A stretch of 64,000 nt of DNA, taken from positions 1 through 64,000 of the forward strand of contig NZ_JBHUHP010000008.1 in assembly GCF_042682525.1 (NCBI RefSeq), read 5' to 3'. A program made the position numbers and the translations under genes. Numbering within the stretch: position 1 is the first letter of the stretch; the number at the start of each line of letters is the position of its first letter. The notes under the pieces are model-generated. The model was not told the origin of the DNA. It saw only the letters and a program-made list of their open reading frames with translations, and did no database searches. Shown here one piece after another: positions 35,877 to 44,332 of this stretch. This DNA comes from Blastococcus_B deserti. Its GTDB lineage: Bacteria > Actinomycetota > Actinomycetes > Mycobacteriales > Geodermatophilaceae.

Positions 35877-38015
35877 CTACCGCGCAGCGACCGCCTCCGG
35901 CTGGCCGGTCCGACCAGTGAGCGCATCGGACCCCGGTCGGTCTGCGCCAGCCGGCACCGCGACCTCCGCGGGGGCCTGCGGGGGCAGCCCCGCTGCCTTG
36001 TAGGCCTCGTCGGCGTCGAGGGTCTCGGCGGCGAGCAGAGTCCGGGCGAGGCTGTCGAGGCGGTCCCGGTGCCCGGTCAGGGTGGCGTAGGCCTGCGCGT
36101 AGCACTCTTCGAGAATGCGCCGCACCTCGGCGTCGACCAGCTCCCGGGTGGCCGGCGCTGGGCCGGTGCCGTCCAGAACCAGCGGCTGTTCGGTGCGGGG
36201 ATCGGGCAGCACCGAGACCGGGCCGACGGCATCGGACATGCCCCACCGGCCGACCATCTGTCGGGCGATCTTGGTGGCCTGTTCCAGGTCGTTCTCCGCA
36301 CCGGTGGTGATGTCGCCGTAGACGAGATCCTCGGCGGCCCGACCGCCGAGCGCGCCGACGATCCGGCCCTGCAGGTAGCGGCGGCTGTAGCCGTAGCGGT
36401 CGGTCTCGGGGCTCTGCAGGGTGACGCCAAGCGCCATGCCGCGCGGGATGATCGAGATCTTGCGGACCGGGTCCGCGCCCGGGGTGAGCATGCCGAGCAG
36501 CGCGTGACCGGACTCGTGATAGGCGGTGCGCTCCCGCTCCTCCGGTGTCAGCAGGATCTTGCGCTCCGCGCCGAGGACCATCTTCTCCAGGGCGTCGGTG
36601 AAATCGGCCATCTGCACCCGCTCGTGATCGCGCCGCGCGGCGAGCAGCGCGGCCTCGTTGACCAGGTTGCGCAGGTCGGCGCCGACCATCCCGGGGGTGG
36701 CGGAGGCGAGCACTGCCAGATCGACGTCGTCGCCGAGCGGGACACCGCGGGTGTGCACGGCCAGGATCTGCTGACGACCGGTGGTGTCGGGCGGATTGAC
36801 CATGACGCGTCGGTCGAACCGGCCGGCCCGCAGCAGCGCCGGGTCGAGGATCTCCGGGCGGTTGGTCGCCGCCATGACGACGACCCCTTCGCTGCCGTCG
36901 AACCCGTCCATCTCGGTCAGGACCTGGTTGAGGGTCTGTTCACGCTCGTCGTGCCCGCTCACGGTGGCGCCGCTGCCGCGGGCCCGGCCGATGGCATCCA
37001 GCTCGTCGATGAAGATGATCGCCGGAGCATCTTTCTTCGCCTGCTCGAACAGGTCGCGCACCCGGCTTGCGCCGACGCCGACGATCATCTCGATGAACTC
37101 GGCGGCGGAGACGGAGAAGAACGGCACCCCGGCCTCGCCGGCGACGGCGCGGGCGAGCAGCGTCTTGCCGGTGCCCGGTGGCCCGCTCAGCAGCACGCCC
37201 TTGGGGACGCGGGCGCCGAGTCGGCGGTAGCGGTCGGGGTTGCGCAGGAAGTCGACGATCTCCCGGACCTCCTCCTCCACGTCGTCGATGCCCGCGACGT
37301 CGTCGAAGGTGGTCCGCGGTCCGCCTTCCGGGCTGTAGCGGCGAGCCTTGGACCTGCTCAGTCCCATCCCGGCGCTGAGCCCGGCGCCGGCTGCTGAGCG
37401 GCGGGCCAGCCACACCAGCAGGGCGACGAGCAGGATGGTCGGGCCGAACCCGAACACGAGCTGCTGCCAGACCGGCACTCGGTCGGGCGGTTCGGCGTTG
37501 ACCGTCACGTTTTCCCGCAGCAGCAGGTTCATCAGCCCGTCGTCGGCGAACGACGGCCGCTCGGTGGTGAACAGCGTCGAACTCCGCGGCTGCCCGCTCA
37601 GCGGCGGCAGCGCATCCTCGCCCGGTCGTGAGTTCTGATCGCGGGGCGGATAGGTCACCTCTTCCTCGAAGCGTCCCTCGATGGTGTCCCCGACCGTGGT
37701 GACCTCGGCGACGTTGCCGGCCTCCACCTGTTCACGGAAGACGGTGTAGGGCACGTCGAGCCGTTGTGGCGGAGCCAGCAGCAGGCCGGACAGCAGCCAG
37801 TTCACGACCAGGAGTCCGGTCAGCACGAGCCAGAAGCGGCTGCCGCCGGGGCGACGCCAGCTGTCCGCCCACCGATCGGACTCGGTGTCCGGCCGTGCGC
37901 CCTCCACCCGCCACGGGGGACCCCACCGCAGGCCCTTGCCTGCATTCTGCTCACGCTGCTCGCGCCGGTTGATCCCGGAGCCACGATCGACGACCTCTTC
38001 CTGCCGGCCGGTCAC
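35877..38015 (-). CDS. ftsH: ATP-dependent zinc metalloprotease FtsH
   Basis: 712 residues from GTG 38015, chosen for GGGAGG 7 nt upstream. Order: cytoplasmic N-terminus of about 50 residues, TM1 (FWLVLTGLLVVNWLLSGLLL), an extracytoplasmic domain of about 110 residues, TM2 (QLVFGFGPTILLVALLVWLA, near 185-205), then the AAA module with Walker A GPPGTGKT (about 278), Walker B IIFIDELDAIGRARG, second-region-of-homology RPEILDPALLRAGRFDRR and the zinc motif HESGH (about 500). It degrades membrane and misfolded proteins. It is isolated from the folE/hpt genes that usually accompany ftsH in actinobacteria, so it is probably a paralogue. Confidence 0.92.
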   Translation of the reverse strand: MTGRQEEVVDRGSGINRREQREQNAGKGLRWGPPWRVEGARPDTESDRWADSWRRPGGSRFWLVLTGLLVVNWLLSGLLLAPPQRLDVPYTVFREQVEAGNVAEVTTVGDTIEGRFEEEVTYPPRDQNSRPGEDALPPLSGQPRSSTLFTTERPSFADDGLMNLLLRENVTVNAEPPDRVPVWQQLVFGFGPTILLVALLVWLARRSAAGAGLSAGMGLSRSKARRYSPEGGPRTTFDDVAGIDDVEEEVREIVDFLRNPDRYRRLGARVPKGVLLSGPPGTGKTLLARAVAGEAGVPFFSVSAAEFIEMIVGVGASRVRDLFEQAKKDAPAIIFIDELDAIGRARGSGATVSGHDEREQTLNQVLTEMDGFDGSEGVVVMAATNRPEILDPALLRAGRFDRRVMVNPPDTTGRQQILAVHTRGVPLGDDVDLAVLASATPGMVGADLRNLVNEAALLAARRDHERVQMADFTDALEKMVLGAERKILLTPEERERTAYHESGHALLGMLTPGADPVRKISIIPRGMALGVTLQSPETDRYGYSRRYLQGRIVGALGGRAAEDLVYGDITTGAENDLEQATKIARQMVGRWGMSDAVGPVSVLPDPRTEQPLVLDGTGPAPATRELVDAEVRRILEECYAQAYATLTGHRDRLDSLARTLLAAETLDADEAYKAAGLPPQAPAEVAVPAGADRPGSDALTGRTGQPEAVAAR

Positions 38016-38609
38016 CCGTGCGCCTCCCTTCGACGCTCCGACCACTGGACGGCTGCCCCCAGCCCGAGAGCTGGGTCCCGACGGACATCCACTGTCCGCA
38101 GACGTCGATGTGGATGTGTTTGCCCAGCGGAGGGCGCCTATAACGCCTCGTCCGCGACGCCGCAACCCGACTCTCGGTCGAGCATCTGCCCAGGGGGCGG
38201 TGGACAGCCGGTCACCTGACTGCTGGTCACCTGACTGCCGGTCACCTGACTGCCGGTCACCTGACCGGTCGTGCAGCGAGCCGGCAGGGGCGCGAGCGTC
38301 CGGATCCCGACGGACCTCGATGACGCCGGCGTTCCTGCCCACGAGCAGGATGACCACCTTGACGGCCAGCGAGCCAGTGTTCGCTGAGGCCGCGGAGTCC
38401 GGCGTGGCTCACCCAGCGACCCAGGGCGGCGAGCGGGATCGACTCCGTCGTCACCCGGCCTGCCGAGCGCGACGTCCCCGTGGAGGTGAACCCGGTTGCC
38501 GAACGGCAGGAGCACCTCGTCGGGGAGCTCGAGTCCGGCCGCTCGAGCGCCGGCCGCATGCCGTCCATCCCTCACCCATCACCGGAACCGGGCACGGCTG
38601 TCGGACCGA
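38016..38609. other. Gap, 594 bp, with a tandem repeat
   Basis: Between ftsH and the hydrolase gene. It contains the 15-bp repeat array at 38211-38265 and the presumed ftsH promoter. Minus-strand frames remain open through the repeats, but nothing matches a family I know. Confidence 0.5.
38211..38265. repeat. 15-bp tandem repeat upstream of ftsH
   Basis: Units GTCACCTGACTGCTG, GTCACCTGACTGCCG, GTCACCTGACTGCCG and a final GTCACCTGAC run from 38211 to 38265. It lies about 200 bp upstream of the ftsH start. Confidence 0.9.
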
Positions 38610-39410
38610 TCACCCGTTCCGATCCAGCCACTCGACCAGCACCTTCGTCACGTGCTCCGGCTGGTCGGTCATCAACAGGTGGTTCGCGTTCGGGATCATC
38701 ACCAACTCGGCGCCGGGGATGCGGCCGGCGATGATGCGGCCGTTCTCCGGCGGGACGAGCGCATCCAGCTCTCCGTGTACGACGAGCGTCGGCGCGGTGA
38801 TGCCCTCCATGCGGTCGTAGCCGTCCCACCGCGACGACCCGACCACCTGCGCCAGGTACCCCTCGTTCGTGGCAGCGAGCGGGAACCGCGCCGCCCAGTC
38901 CTCCTCGATGCGCGCGCGAGGTGTCTCGGGCGCGTAGTTGAAGGGGATGGAGGCCTCGGCCGCCTCCTGAGGCGTCATCTGCCCGCGCTGCATCAGCATC
39001 GCCACCGCCTGGGGGTTCATGACGGCGTGCGCGATGCCCGGGTGTGTGGCGATCAGGCACAGCGAGCGGACCCGTTCCGGGGCGGTGAGCGCGATCTCCT
39101 GGGCGATCAGGCCGCCCATCGAGATGCCGACGATGTGGGCGGTGTCCACATTCGCTGCGTCCAGCACGGCCAGGGAGTCCGCCGCCATGGTCTCGACCGT
39201 GTACGGCGCCCCGGGAACGTCACCGGTGCGGCCGGCACCCCGGTTGTCGACTCGGATGACCCGGTGGCCCTCGGCGAACGCGGGCACCAACCGGAACCAC
39301 ATCGCGGCCGGGTAGGCGAGCCCCATGAGCAGCAGGACGGCGGGAGCGTCCTCCGGCCCGTCGGACTCCCAGGAGATGCGGGCCGTATCAGGACGCTCGA
39401 TCACCGGCAC
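38610..39410 (-). CDS. Alpha/beta-fold hydrolase
   Basis: 266 residues. The catalytic triad is visible: nucleophile in HIVGISMGGLIAQEIAL, acid in VVHGELDALVPPENG, and His in MIPNANHLLMTDQPEHV. The oxyanion region is LLLMGLAYPAAMW and the RVIRVDNRGAGRTG loop is typical of the 3-oxoadipate enol-lactonase/haloperoxidase branch. It hydrolyses esters, lactones or similar bonds; substrate unknown. Intact, unlike the hydrolase at 9.4 kb. Confidence 0.9.
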   Translation of the reverse strand: MPVIERPDTARISWESDGPEDAPAVLLLMGLAYPAAMWFRLVPAFAEGHRVIRVDNRGAGRTGDVPGAPYTVETMAADSLAVLDAANVDTAHIVGISMGGLIAQEIALTAPERVRSLCLIATHPGIAHAVMNPQAVAMLMQRGQMTPQEAAEASIPFNYAPETPRARIEEDWAARFPLAATNEGYLAQVVGSSRWDGYDRMEGITAPTLVVHGELDALVPPENGRIIAGRIPGAELVMIPNANHLLMTDQPEHVTKVLVEWLDRNG

Positions 39411-39971
39411 GGGTCGCTCCCTTCATCGTGAGATCTGGCGGCCTGGACCGGAGTTGTAGCTGCTCACGTGCACCCCACCTCGAAAGTCACGGTCCAGCCC
39501 CCGGAACGGCACCTGATCTCGCGAGACAGCAATTCAGTCATTCTGTGGCAAGACTTCGGCGCCGTGTGCAGCCGTGTGCGTATGTAGCGTGTCGCCCCTC
39601 GGACACCGGCTGATGCACACCTCGCCACAGCAGGCGCCCTCGGCGGAGGGGCGACGCTGCCTGATCCTTGCGCTGGCCGAGGCTCGGGCCGCCGGACTGA
39701 CCGACCTCTCCCCCGTCACCACGCAGCCCCATCGGGATCGGCTCGACCGGCAGAGTCCCCGGTATGAGTCCGATACGGATGGAGAGCTCGGCATCCGCGT
39801 CCTCGACCGGATCTGCGAATCATCGTCCAGGAGCAGGGGGGTGGCCACGGCCCTCGGTGCACCGACGTCTTCCAGCAGTACACGCAGGCCGGTCTCCACG
39901 GCCGGAGCGCCGCCGACGGTCGGGCGTCGTCGACCCGCTGCCCTCCGGATGTCGATGATGACGTGGCCGCA
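39411..39971. other. Gap, 561 bp, with repeat copy 4
   Basis: Between the hydrolase start and the response-regulator stop. Apart from the repeat at 39574 I find no feature. A minus-strand frame (LRVLLEDVGAPRAVATPLLLDDDSQIR) could be debris but is not recognisable. Confidence 0.4.
39574..39620 (+). repeat. tRNA-Leu-3'-like element, copy 4
   Basis: Outer arms GTGTGC (39574-39579) and GCACAC (39615-39620), inner hairpin GTGTC-GCCCCTCG-GACAC. 39591-39607 matches 16 of 17 bases of the tRNA-Leu 3' end. It is nearly identical to copy 1 over its whole length. Confidence 0.75.
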
Positions 39972-40646
39972 TCAGCCCTGGCCGCCGGGCGTCACCAGGC
40001 CGGTCTCGTAGCCGAAGACCACGGCTTGGACGCGGTCGCGCAGGCCGAGTTTCTGCAGGATCCGGCTCACATGCGTCTTGGTGGTCTGCTCGGCGATGAA
40101 CAGCGACGCGGCGATCTCGGCGTTCGACATGCCGAGCGCCATCAGGCGCAGCACCTCCCGCTCTCGGTCGGTGAGCCCGTTGAGCGCCGAATCGCCAGCC
40201 AGCTGCCGCGGCCTCGTCTCGACGAAGTTCTCGATGAGCCGGCGGGTGATGCTCGGGGCCAGCAACGCCTCGCCGGCGGCCACCACACGCACGGCCCGCA
40301 GCAGATCCTCGGGCTCGGCGTCCTTGAGCAGGAAACCGCTGGCGCCGGCCTGCAGCGCGGCATAGATGTAATCGTCCAGGTCGAACGTCGTCAGCATCAG
40401 CACCCGCGGTGTGTGCCCCTCTGTGCGTCGCGGCCCGAGGAGGGCCCTCGTCGCGGCCAGTCCGTCAAGAACCGGCATCCTGACGTCCATCAGTACGACG
40501 TCCGGGCGGAGGCTGCGGGACCGTTCGACGCCGAGCCGACCGTTCTCCGCTTCCCCGACGACAGTGATGTCCTCCTGCGACTCCAGGATCGCGCGGATAC
40601 CTACCCGGATCATCGACTGGTCGTCCACGATGAGCGTGCGGATCAC
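39972..40646 (-). CDS. NarL/LuxR-family response regulator
   Basis: 224 residues from GTG 40646, overlapping the kinase stop as GTGA. Receiver: acidic pair Asp8/Asp9, phospho-acceptor Asp54 (VVLMDVRMP), Thr in MLTTFD, Lys in GFLLKDAEPED. The DNA-binding domain is GLTDREREVLRLMALGMSNAEIAASLFIAEQTTKTHVSRILQKLGLRDRVQAVVF. Partner of the kinase upstream. Confidence 0.93.
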   Translation of the reverse strand: MIRTLIVDDQSMIRVGIRAILESQEDITVVGEAENGRLGVERSRSLRPDVVLMDVRMPVLDGLAATRALLGPRRTEGHTPRVLMLTTFDLDDYIYAALQAGASGFLLKDAEPEDLLRAVRVVAAGEALLAPSITRRLIENFVETRPRQLAGDSALNGLTDREREVLRLMALGMSNAEIAASLFIAEQTTKTHVSRILQKLGLRDRVQAVVFGYETGLVTPGGQG

Positions 40647-41959
40647 TCATGGCCCCCGATCGGCAATCGCGCCACGACCCGGTAGCCGCCATCGTCGAGC
40701 GTGCCGGTCTCCACCGATCCGCCCACCAGGCGGGCCCGCTCTCGCATCCCCGGAAGTCCGAGGCCGGCGCGGCCGGACGACTCCATGGGCTGGTCCGGAT
40801 GCGCACCCGCGTCGTTGACGATGGACAGGACGAGATCGGAGTCCTCGAGATCGACTCGCACCGTCGTCCGTGCGCCGGGTGCATGCCGGATGACGTTGCT
40901 CAGCGATTCCTGGACGATCCGGTAGGCGGCCCGCGCGACGGCCTCCGGAAGGACGGCCGCCTGCACGGCCTCGGCTCCGTGCATCTCGACCGGCACGCCG
41001 GCGCGGCCTGCCGAGTCCACCAGCTCCCGGAGCCTCGCCAGGTCGGGCACCGGTGCCAGCTCGGCCTCCGCACCCTCGTCGCGCAGCATGGCCAGCACGT
41101 GCCGCAATTCACGCATCGTCGACCGTGCGCCGGCAGCTATCCGCGCGAACTCGGCCTGCGTCTCCGGGTCCAGGTGGTCGAGCCGGTAGGACGCCGACGT
41201 GGCCTGCATGTGGATCACCGACATGCTGTGCGCGACGACGTCGTGCAGTTCGCGCGCGATCCGGGTCCGCTCCTCGGCCACCGCGCGCTGCCTCTGCTCG
41301 ACTTCGACGTCGTGCCGGGCGGCGGCGAGTTCCTGCCGGATCTCCCTCCAACGGCGGGCCGCCAGCACGGCACCGAGCACGAGCGCCGAGAGCGCCGCGT
41401 AGACGATCATGATCGTCAGCCAGTCGCTGACGGGCCGGCTGCGGGAATCCATCTGCACGACCAGGGCGAGCAGCAGCGCGCTCGCCCACCAGGTCATCAG
41501 TGCCGCCCGCCGGCTGGTGCGGGCGGCGACCAGGCCGACGTGCGCCACCAGCGTGAACATGCCCGTCACGGTCAGCGGCCAGGTCGACCCTGAGTCGGCC
41601 GGGAGGGCGATCGCGAAGACGGTGACGGCCAGGAACTGGAGCGCGGTCGCCTCCGCGGGCCGGACCAGGATCAGGATCAGCGCAGCGCTCTGCCCGATGC
41701 CCGCGGTGACGGCGACCAGTGGCGGCACGTCGAACTCCGCGGCGGCCAACCCCACGTTGAGGGCGAGCAGCACGACTGCGAACAGGCCCGTAGCCAACCA
41801 CGGGAGCAACCACGAGAGCGCCGGCCGGTCGGGACCGTGGTCCCCGTCCTGCCCGCGACGGGTCCTGACCCGTTCCCGCAGCGGGCTGAGCAGCAGCCGG
41901 TCCAGGAGCCCGGCGGTCCGCCGTAGGCGGACGACGAGGCGCTGCAGGAACAGGAGCAT
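40643..41959 (-). CDS. Membrane sensor histidine kinase (HisKA_3 type)
   Basis: 438 residues from ATG 41959 (MLLFLQRLVVRLRRTAG). Six hydrophobic helices occupy about 50-190, a coiled linker follows, then the phospho-His in ERTRIARELHDVVAHSMSVIHMQ (about His238) and a HATPase domain (VQESLSNVIRHAPGARTTVRV; GLGLPGMRERARLVGG). This is the DesK/LiaS-like plan common in actinobacteria, and such systems usually sense envelope or redox stress. An earlier in-frame start at 42025 exists but adds no conserved sequence. Divergent from the DedA gene. Confidence 0.92.
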   Translation of the reverse strand: MLLFLQRLVVRLRRTAGLLDRLLLSPLRERVRTRRGQDGDHGPDRPALSWLLPWLATGLFAVVLLALNVGLAAAEFDVPPLVAVTAGIGQSAALILILVRPAEATALQFLAVTVFAIALPADSGSTWPLTVTGMFTLVAHVGLVAARTSRRAALMTWWASALLLALVVQMDSRSRPVSDWLTIMIVYAALSALVLGAVLAARRWREIRQELAAARHDVEVEQRQRAVAEERTRIARELHDVVAHSMSVIHMQATSASYRLDHLDPETQAEFARIAAGARSTMRELRHVLAMLRDEGAEAELAPVPDLARLRELVDSAGRAGVPVEMHGAEAVQAAVLPEAVARAAYRIVQESLSNVIRHAPGARTTVRVDLEDSDLVLSIVNDAGAHPDQPMESSGRAGLGLPGMRERARLVGGSVETGTLDDGGYRVVARLPIGGHE

Positions 41960-42158
41960 GGCCTGCCCACGACCGGCGGGCACCGGCGAGCCGGGCTCCT
42001 GGTTCCACCCCGAGCGCGCCGCCACCGGGCGACATTACCGAGATCATCCCCGGGGTGGCGTCCCGCTGGAGAGCTATCGCACCCCCTACCCGGCGGTTAC
42101 CCGCAACGGCCCCGGAGACCGACGCCCTGGCCACGACCATGGGCAGACGCTCCGGCAC

Positions 42159-42857
42159 ATGGACCTGATCGCAGTGATCGAGCCGCTCGTGACGTCGCCG
42201 CTGCTCTACCCGGTGCTGGCGGTGCTGTGCAGCCTGGACGGCGTCCTGCCGATGATCCCGTCCGAGCCGGCGGTTCTGGCGGCCGGCGTCTTCTCCCACA
42301 CCGGCACCCCGAACGTGTTGCTCGTGATCGCGGCCACGGCCGTGGGCGTCTTCATCGGGGACCACCTCGCGTACGGCCTCAGCCGCAGCGTCCTCGGCCC
42401 CCGGCTGATCGGCCGCTCCTCGCGCATCGGCGGAGCCGTCGCCGCGGCCGGCCGGCAGCTCGACCGCCGTGCCGGCCAGCTGATCATCACCTCCCGCTTC
42501 GTTCCGGGCGGTCGCGCGGCGATGAACTTCGCCTGCGGCATGGCCCGGCTGCCGCTGTCCCGCTTCAGTCCGGCCTCGGCGATCGCGGCACTTGTCTGGG
42601 CCGCATACACCGCAGGACTGGGCTTCGTGGGCGGCGCAGCGTTCGTCGAGGACCCCCTGCTCGGCCTCGCCGTCGGCCTCAGCCTGTCGCTCGCGCTCGG
42701 GAGCATCGTCCACCTGGTCCGCCGGCGGTCCCCCCGCCGCAAGGTCCGACCGCAGGGTCCGGCCGATCCCGGGCGAGCCGACACCGGCGGCACTGCCGGG
42801 CCTATCGGCCTCAGTACAGCGCCAAGGCCGTGCGGCACCGCTCGCGGTGCTCCCTGA
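42159..42857 (+). CDS. DedA-family membrane protein
   Basis: 232 residues from ATG 42159. Features of the DedA/SNARE-associated family are IPSEPAVLAAGVFSH (re-entrant loop with the conserved Glu), GVFIGDHLAYGLSRSVL and the FVPGGRAAMNFACGMARLPLSRF motif with the essential Arg residues. Five to six hydrophobic segments can be seen. DedA proteins are undecaprenyl-phosphate or phospholipid flippases linked to envelope homeostasis and antimicrobial tolerance. The C-terminal tail is polar and proline-rich. Confidence 0.88.
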   Translation: MDLIAVIEPLVTSPLLYPVLAVLCSLDGVLPMIPSEPAVLAAGVFSHTGTPNVLLVIAATAVGVFIGDHLAYGLSRSVLGPRLIGRSSRIGGAVAAAGRQLDRRAGQLIITSRFVPGGRAAMNFACGMARLPLSRFSPASAIAALVWAAYTAGLGFVGGAAFVEDPLLGLAVGLSLSLALGSIVHLVRRRSPRRKVRPQGPADPGRADTGGTAGPIGLSTAPRPCGTARGAP

Positions 42858-43014
42858 GCTTCGGGGCCGGCCGCTCGTCGCCCAGGTGCACGCCGGAAGG
42901 CCGCCCTCCGGCCGGCTTCCCACTGCGGCCACCTACATCGAGGCCCAGGTGGGCTACGTGGCCCGAGTCCTGGCCGCCATCACCGGTGAGCCGCACTCGC
43001 TCGCGTCCGCGTGA
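42847..43014 (+). CDS. Short open frame, possible C-terminal gene fragment
   Basis: From GTG 42847 (overlapping the DedA stop by 11 bp) the frame encodes 55 residues ending TYIEAQVGYVARVLAAITGEPHSLASA. Third codon positions are almost all G or C, so the stretch has probably been under coding selection. I do not recognise the family. It may be a small protein or the stump of a longer gene whose 5' part has been lost. Confidence 0.35.
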   Translation: MLPELRGRPLVAQVHAGRPPSGRLPTAATYIEAQVGYVARVLAAITGEPHSLASA

Positions 43015-43086
43015 GGACGGCTGGACATGCAACGACACTGCGCTCGGCGACGAGACCCTGTCTGCCGGTCCAGGCACGATGTGCGG

Positions 43087-43368
43087 ATGAGCAAGCGGGC
43101 GAATCGGCGGGAGCAGTCTCCGCCGGAGGCCGAGGTCCTCGAGCCGAGTTCTGCTGGCGGCGACTACGTGGAGTGGCCGTCGGCGATTCGGGCCAGGGAG
43201 TGGGTGGACGCCGTGGGGACCCGGGGGCGCTCGCGAAGTGGCGGCGAGACCCCACCCAAGAAGCGGTTGGAGCACCTGCTGGCGTCGCCCGAGGGGGGTT
43301 CGACCTGGACCCCCACCCGCATTTCCGAACGCCTGTGCCGGGCACTGGCCGTGCCATCGCCGTGGTGA
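43087..43368 (+). CDS. Hypothetical protein
   Basis: 93 residues from ATG 43087: polar, with MSKRANRREQSPPEAEVLEPSS at the start and basic KKRLEHLLASPEGG near the end. Third positions are strongly G/C, which supports coding. No known domain, no hydrophobic segment. It ends 25 bp before the next gene, with which it may be cotranscribed. Confidence 0.45.
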   Translation: MSKRANRREQSPPEAEVLEPSSAGGDYVEWPSAIRAREWVDAVGTRGRSRSGGETPPKKRLEHLLASPEGGSTWTPTRISERLCRALAVPSPW

Positions 43369-43393
43369 GCTTCCTGCCGGTGAGACTGCGGCG

Positions 43394-43945
43394 GTGACCT
43401 CGGAACGCGCGACGATACGACTCGAGCCCGCCGTCGTGACCGGCGTGCTCCACGACGGCAACATCACGCGTCATCCCGAGTCCCACTTCCTCGACCTCGT
43501 GGTCAGCGGCCAGTCGCTGAGGGCGGTCACCGCAATGCCGGGGCCGGAGCTCGTGACGGAGCTGAACCGGCCGTGGCTGCCCGGAGTGCCGGACGCCGTC
43601 GAGAAGTTCCTCGGCCGGCGTCCCGGCGACTTCCTCCCGCCAGGGCGCATCCCACTGCTGGTCTGCGCCGTGGAGGGCGACCTCGGGTGCGGACAGCTCA
43701 CCACGGCCCTCGACGTGGGGGCCGCTGAGGTCACCTGGTCGGGCTTCCTCTGGGAGGACGGCATTTTCGAGCCCCGGCCGGTGGAGCACCTCGACCGGCC
43801 GGTCACGTTCGGCCGCGCTCAGTACGAAGCCGCCTTCGCTGACGCCTACGAGCGGGTAGCCGCGTTCCCCTACGACGAGCTGGCCCACCACGGCCGCCGG
43901 TTTCTCTGGCCCTGGCAGTGGGGTTGGAAGCTGCCTCGCGGCTGA
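43394..43945 (+). CDS. Conserved hypothetical protein
   Basis: 183 residues from GTG 43394. Mixed alpha/beta, acidic, with LEPAVVTGVLHDGNITRHPESHFLDLVVSG at the start, GRIPLLVCAVEGDLGCGQLTTALDV in the middle and aromatic-rich FLWPWQWGWKLPRG at the end. It looks like a complete small cytosolic protein of the kind often found as single genes in actinobacteria. Function unknown; no motif identifies it. Confidence 0.6.
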   Translation: MTSERATIRLEPAVVTGVLHDGNITRHPESHFLDLVVSGQSLRAVTAMPGPELVTELNRPWLPGVPDAVEKFLGRRPGDFLPPGRIPLLVCAVEGDLGCGQLTTALDVGAAEVTWSGFLWEDGIFEPRPVEHLDRPVTFGRAQYEAAFADAYERVAAFPYDELAHHGRRFLWPWQWGWKLPRG

Positions 43946-44332
43946 CGGCCCGCCGCCTCTGCAGTCCTCCGCACAGGAGTTGACCACCGTGGAGAACTCG
44001 ACCACGGGGAACCTTCCCCACGTAACGGACACACGTCCCCCCTCGGACACCCACACGTTGGGCTCGCGGCGATCGCCACAGGGCCCTTCGCCGTTCGGAC
44101 ATGCTCACGCGAGTCGGCGGCGTACGTCACCGGTCTGATCGCACGGGGAGACGCACTGGGTGTCGACGTCACGTCGTCCTTCCCAGTAGCCCATCCGACG
44201 CCCGTCGCCGGTTGGTCGAGATGCCGGACGCGCGCACCTTGCGCCGGGAGCCGGTGCGGTACGAGGGTGTGCCCGTCGTCACCGCTCGTCGGGACGGGCG
44301 GCGGTCGTGTCGAGCTCGGGGAGAAGTGCCCG
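43946..44332. other. Gap, 387 bp, with an exact tRNA 3'-end repeat
   Basis: It contains the repeat at 44035-44051. After it a plus-strand frame (RESAAYVTGLIARGDALGVDVT) has gene-like codon use but no start, and may be debris. The ADH promoter should lie at the right end. Confidence 0.4.
44035..44051 (+). repeat. Exact 17-nt copy of the tRNA-Leu 3' end (copy 6)
   Basis: GTCCCCCCTCGGACACC is identical to 27071-27087 of the tRNA-Leu and in the same orientation. The flanks differ (ACACAC before, CACACG after). It is a possible attachment-site remnant marking a 17-kb interval. Confidence 0.7.

Noticed and set aside
35228..36246. Minus-strand open frames after the ftsH stop as genes
   Set aside because: Arg/Pro/Gly-rich translations with no motif, overlapping ftsH in other frames; typical high-GC shadows.
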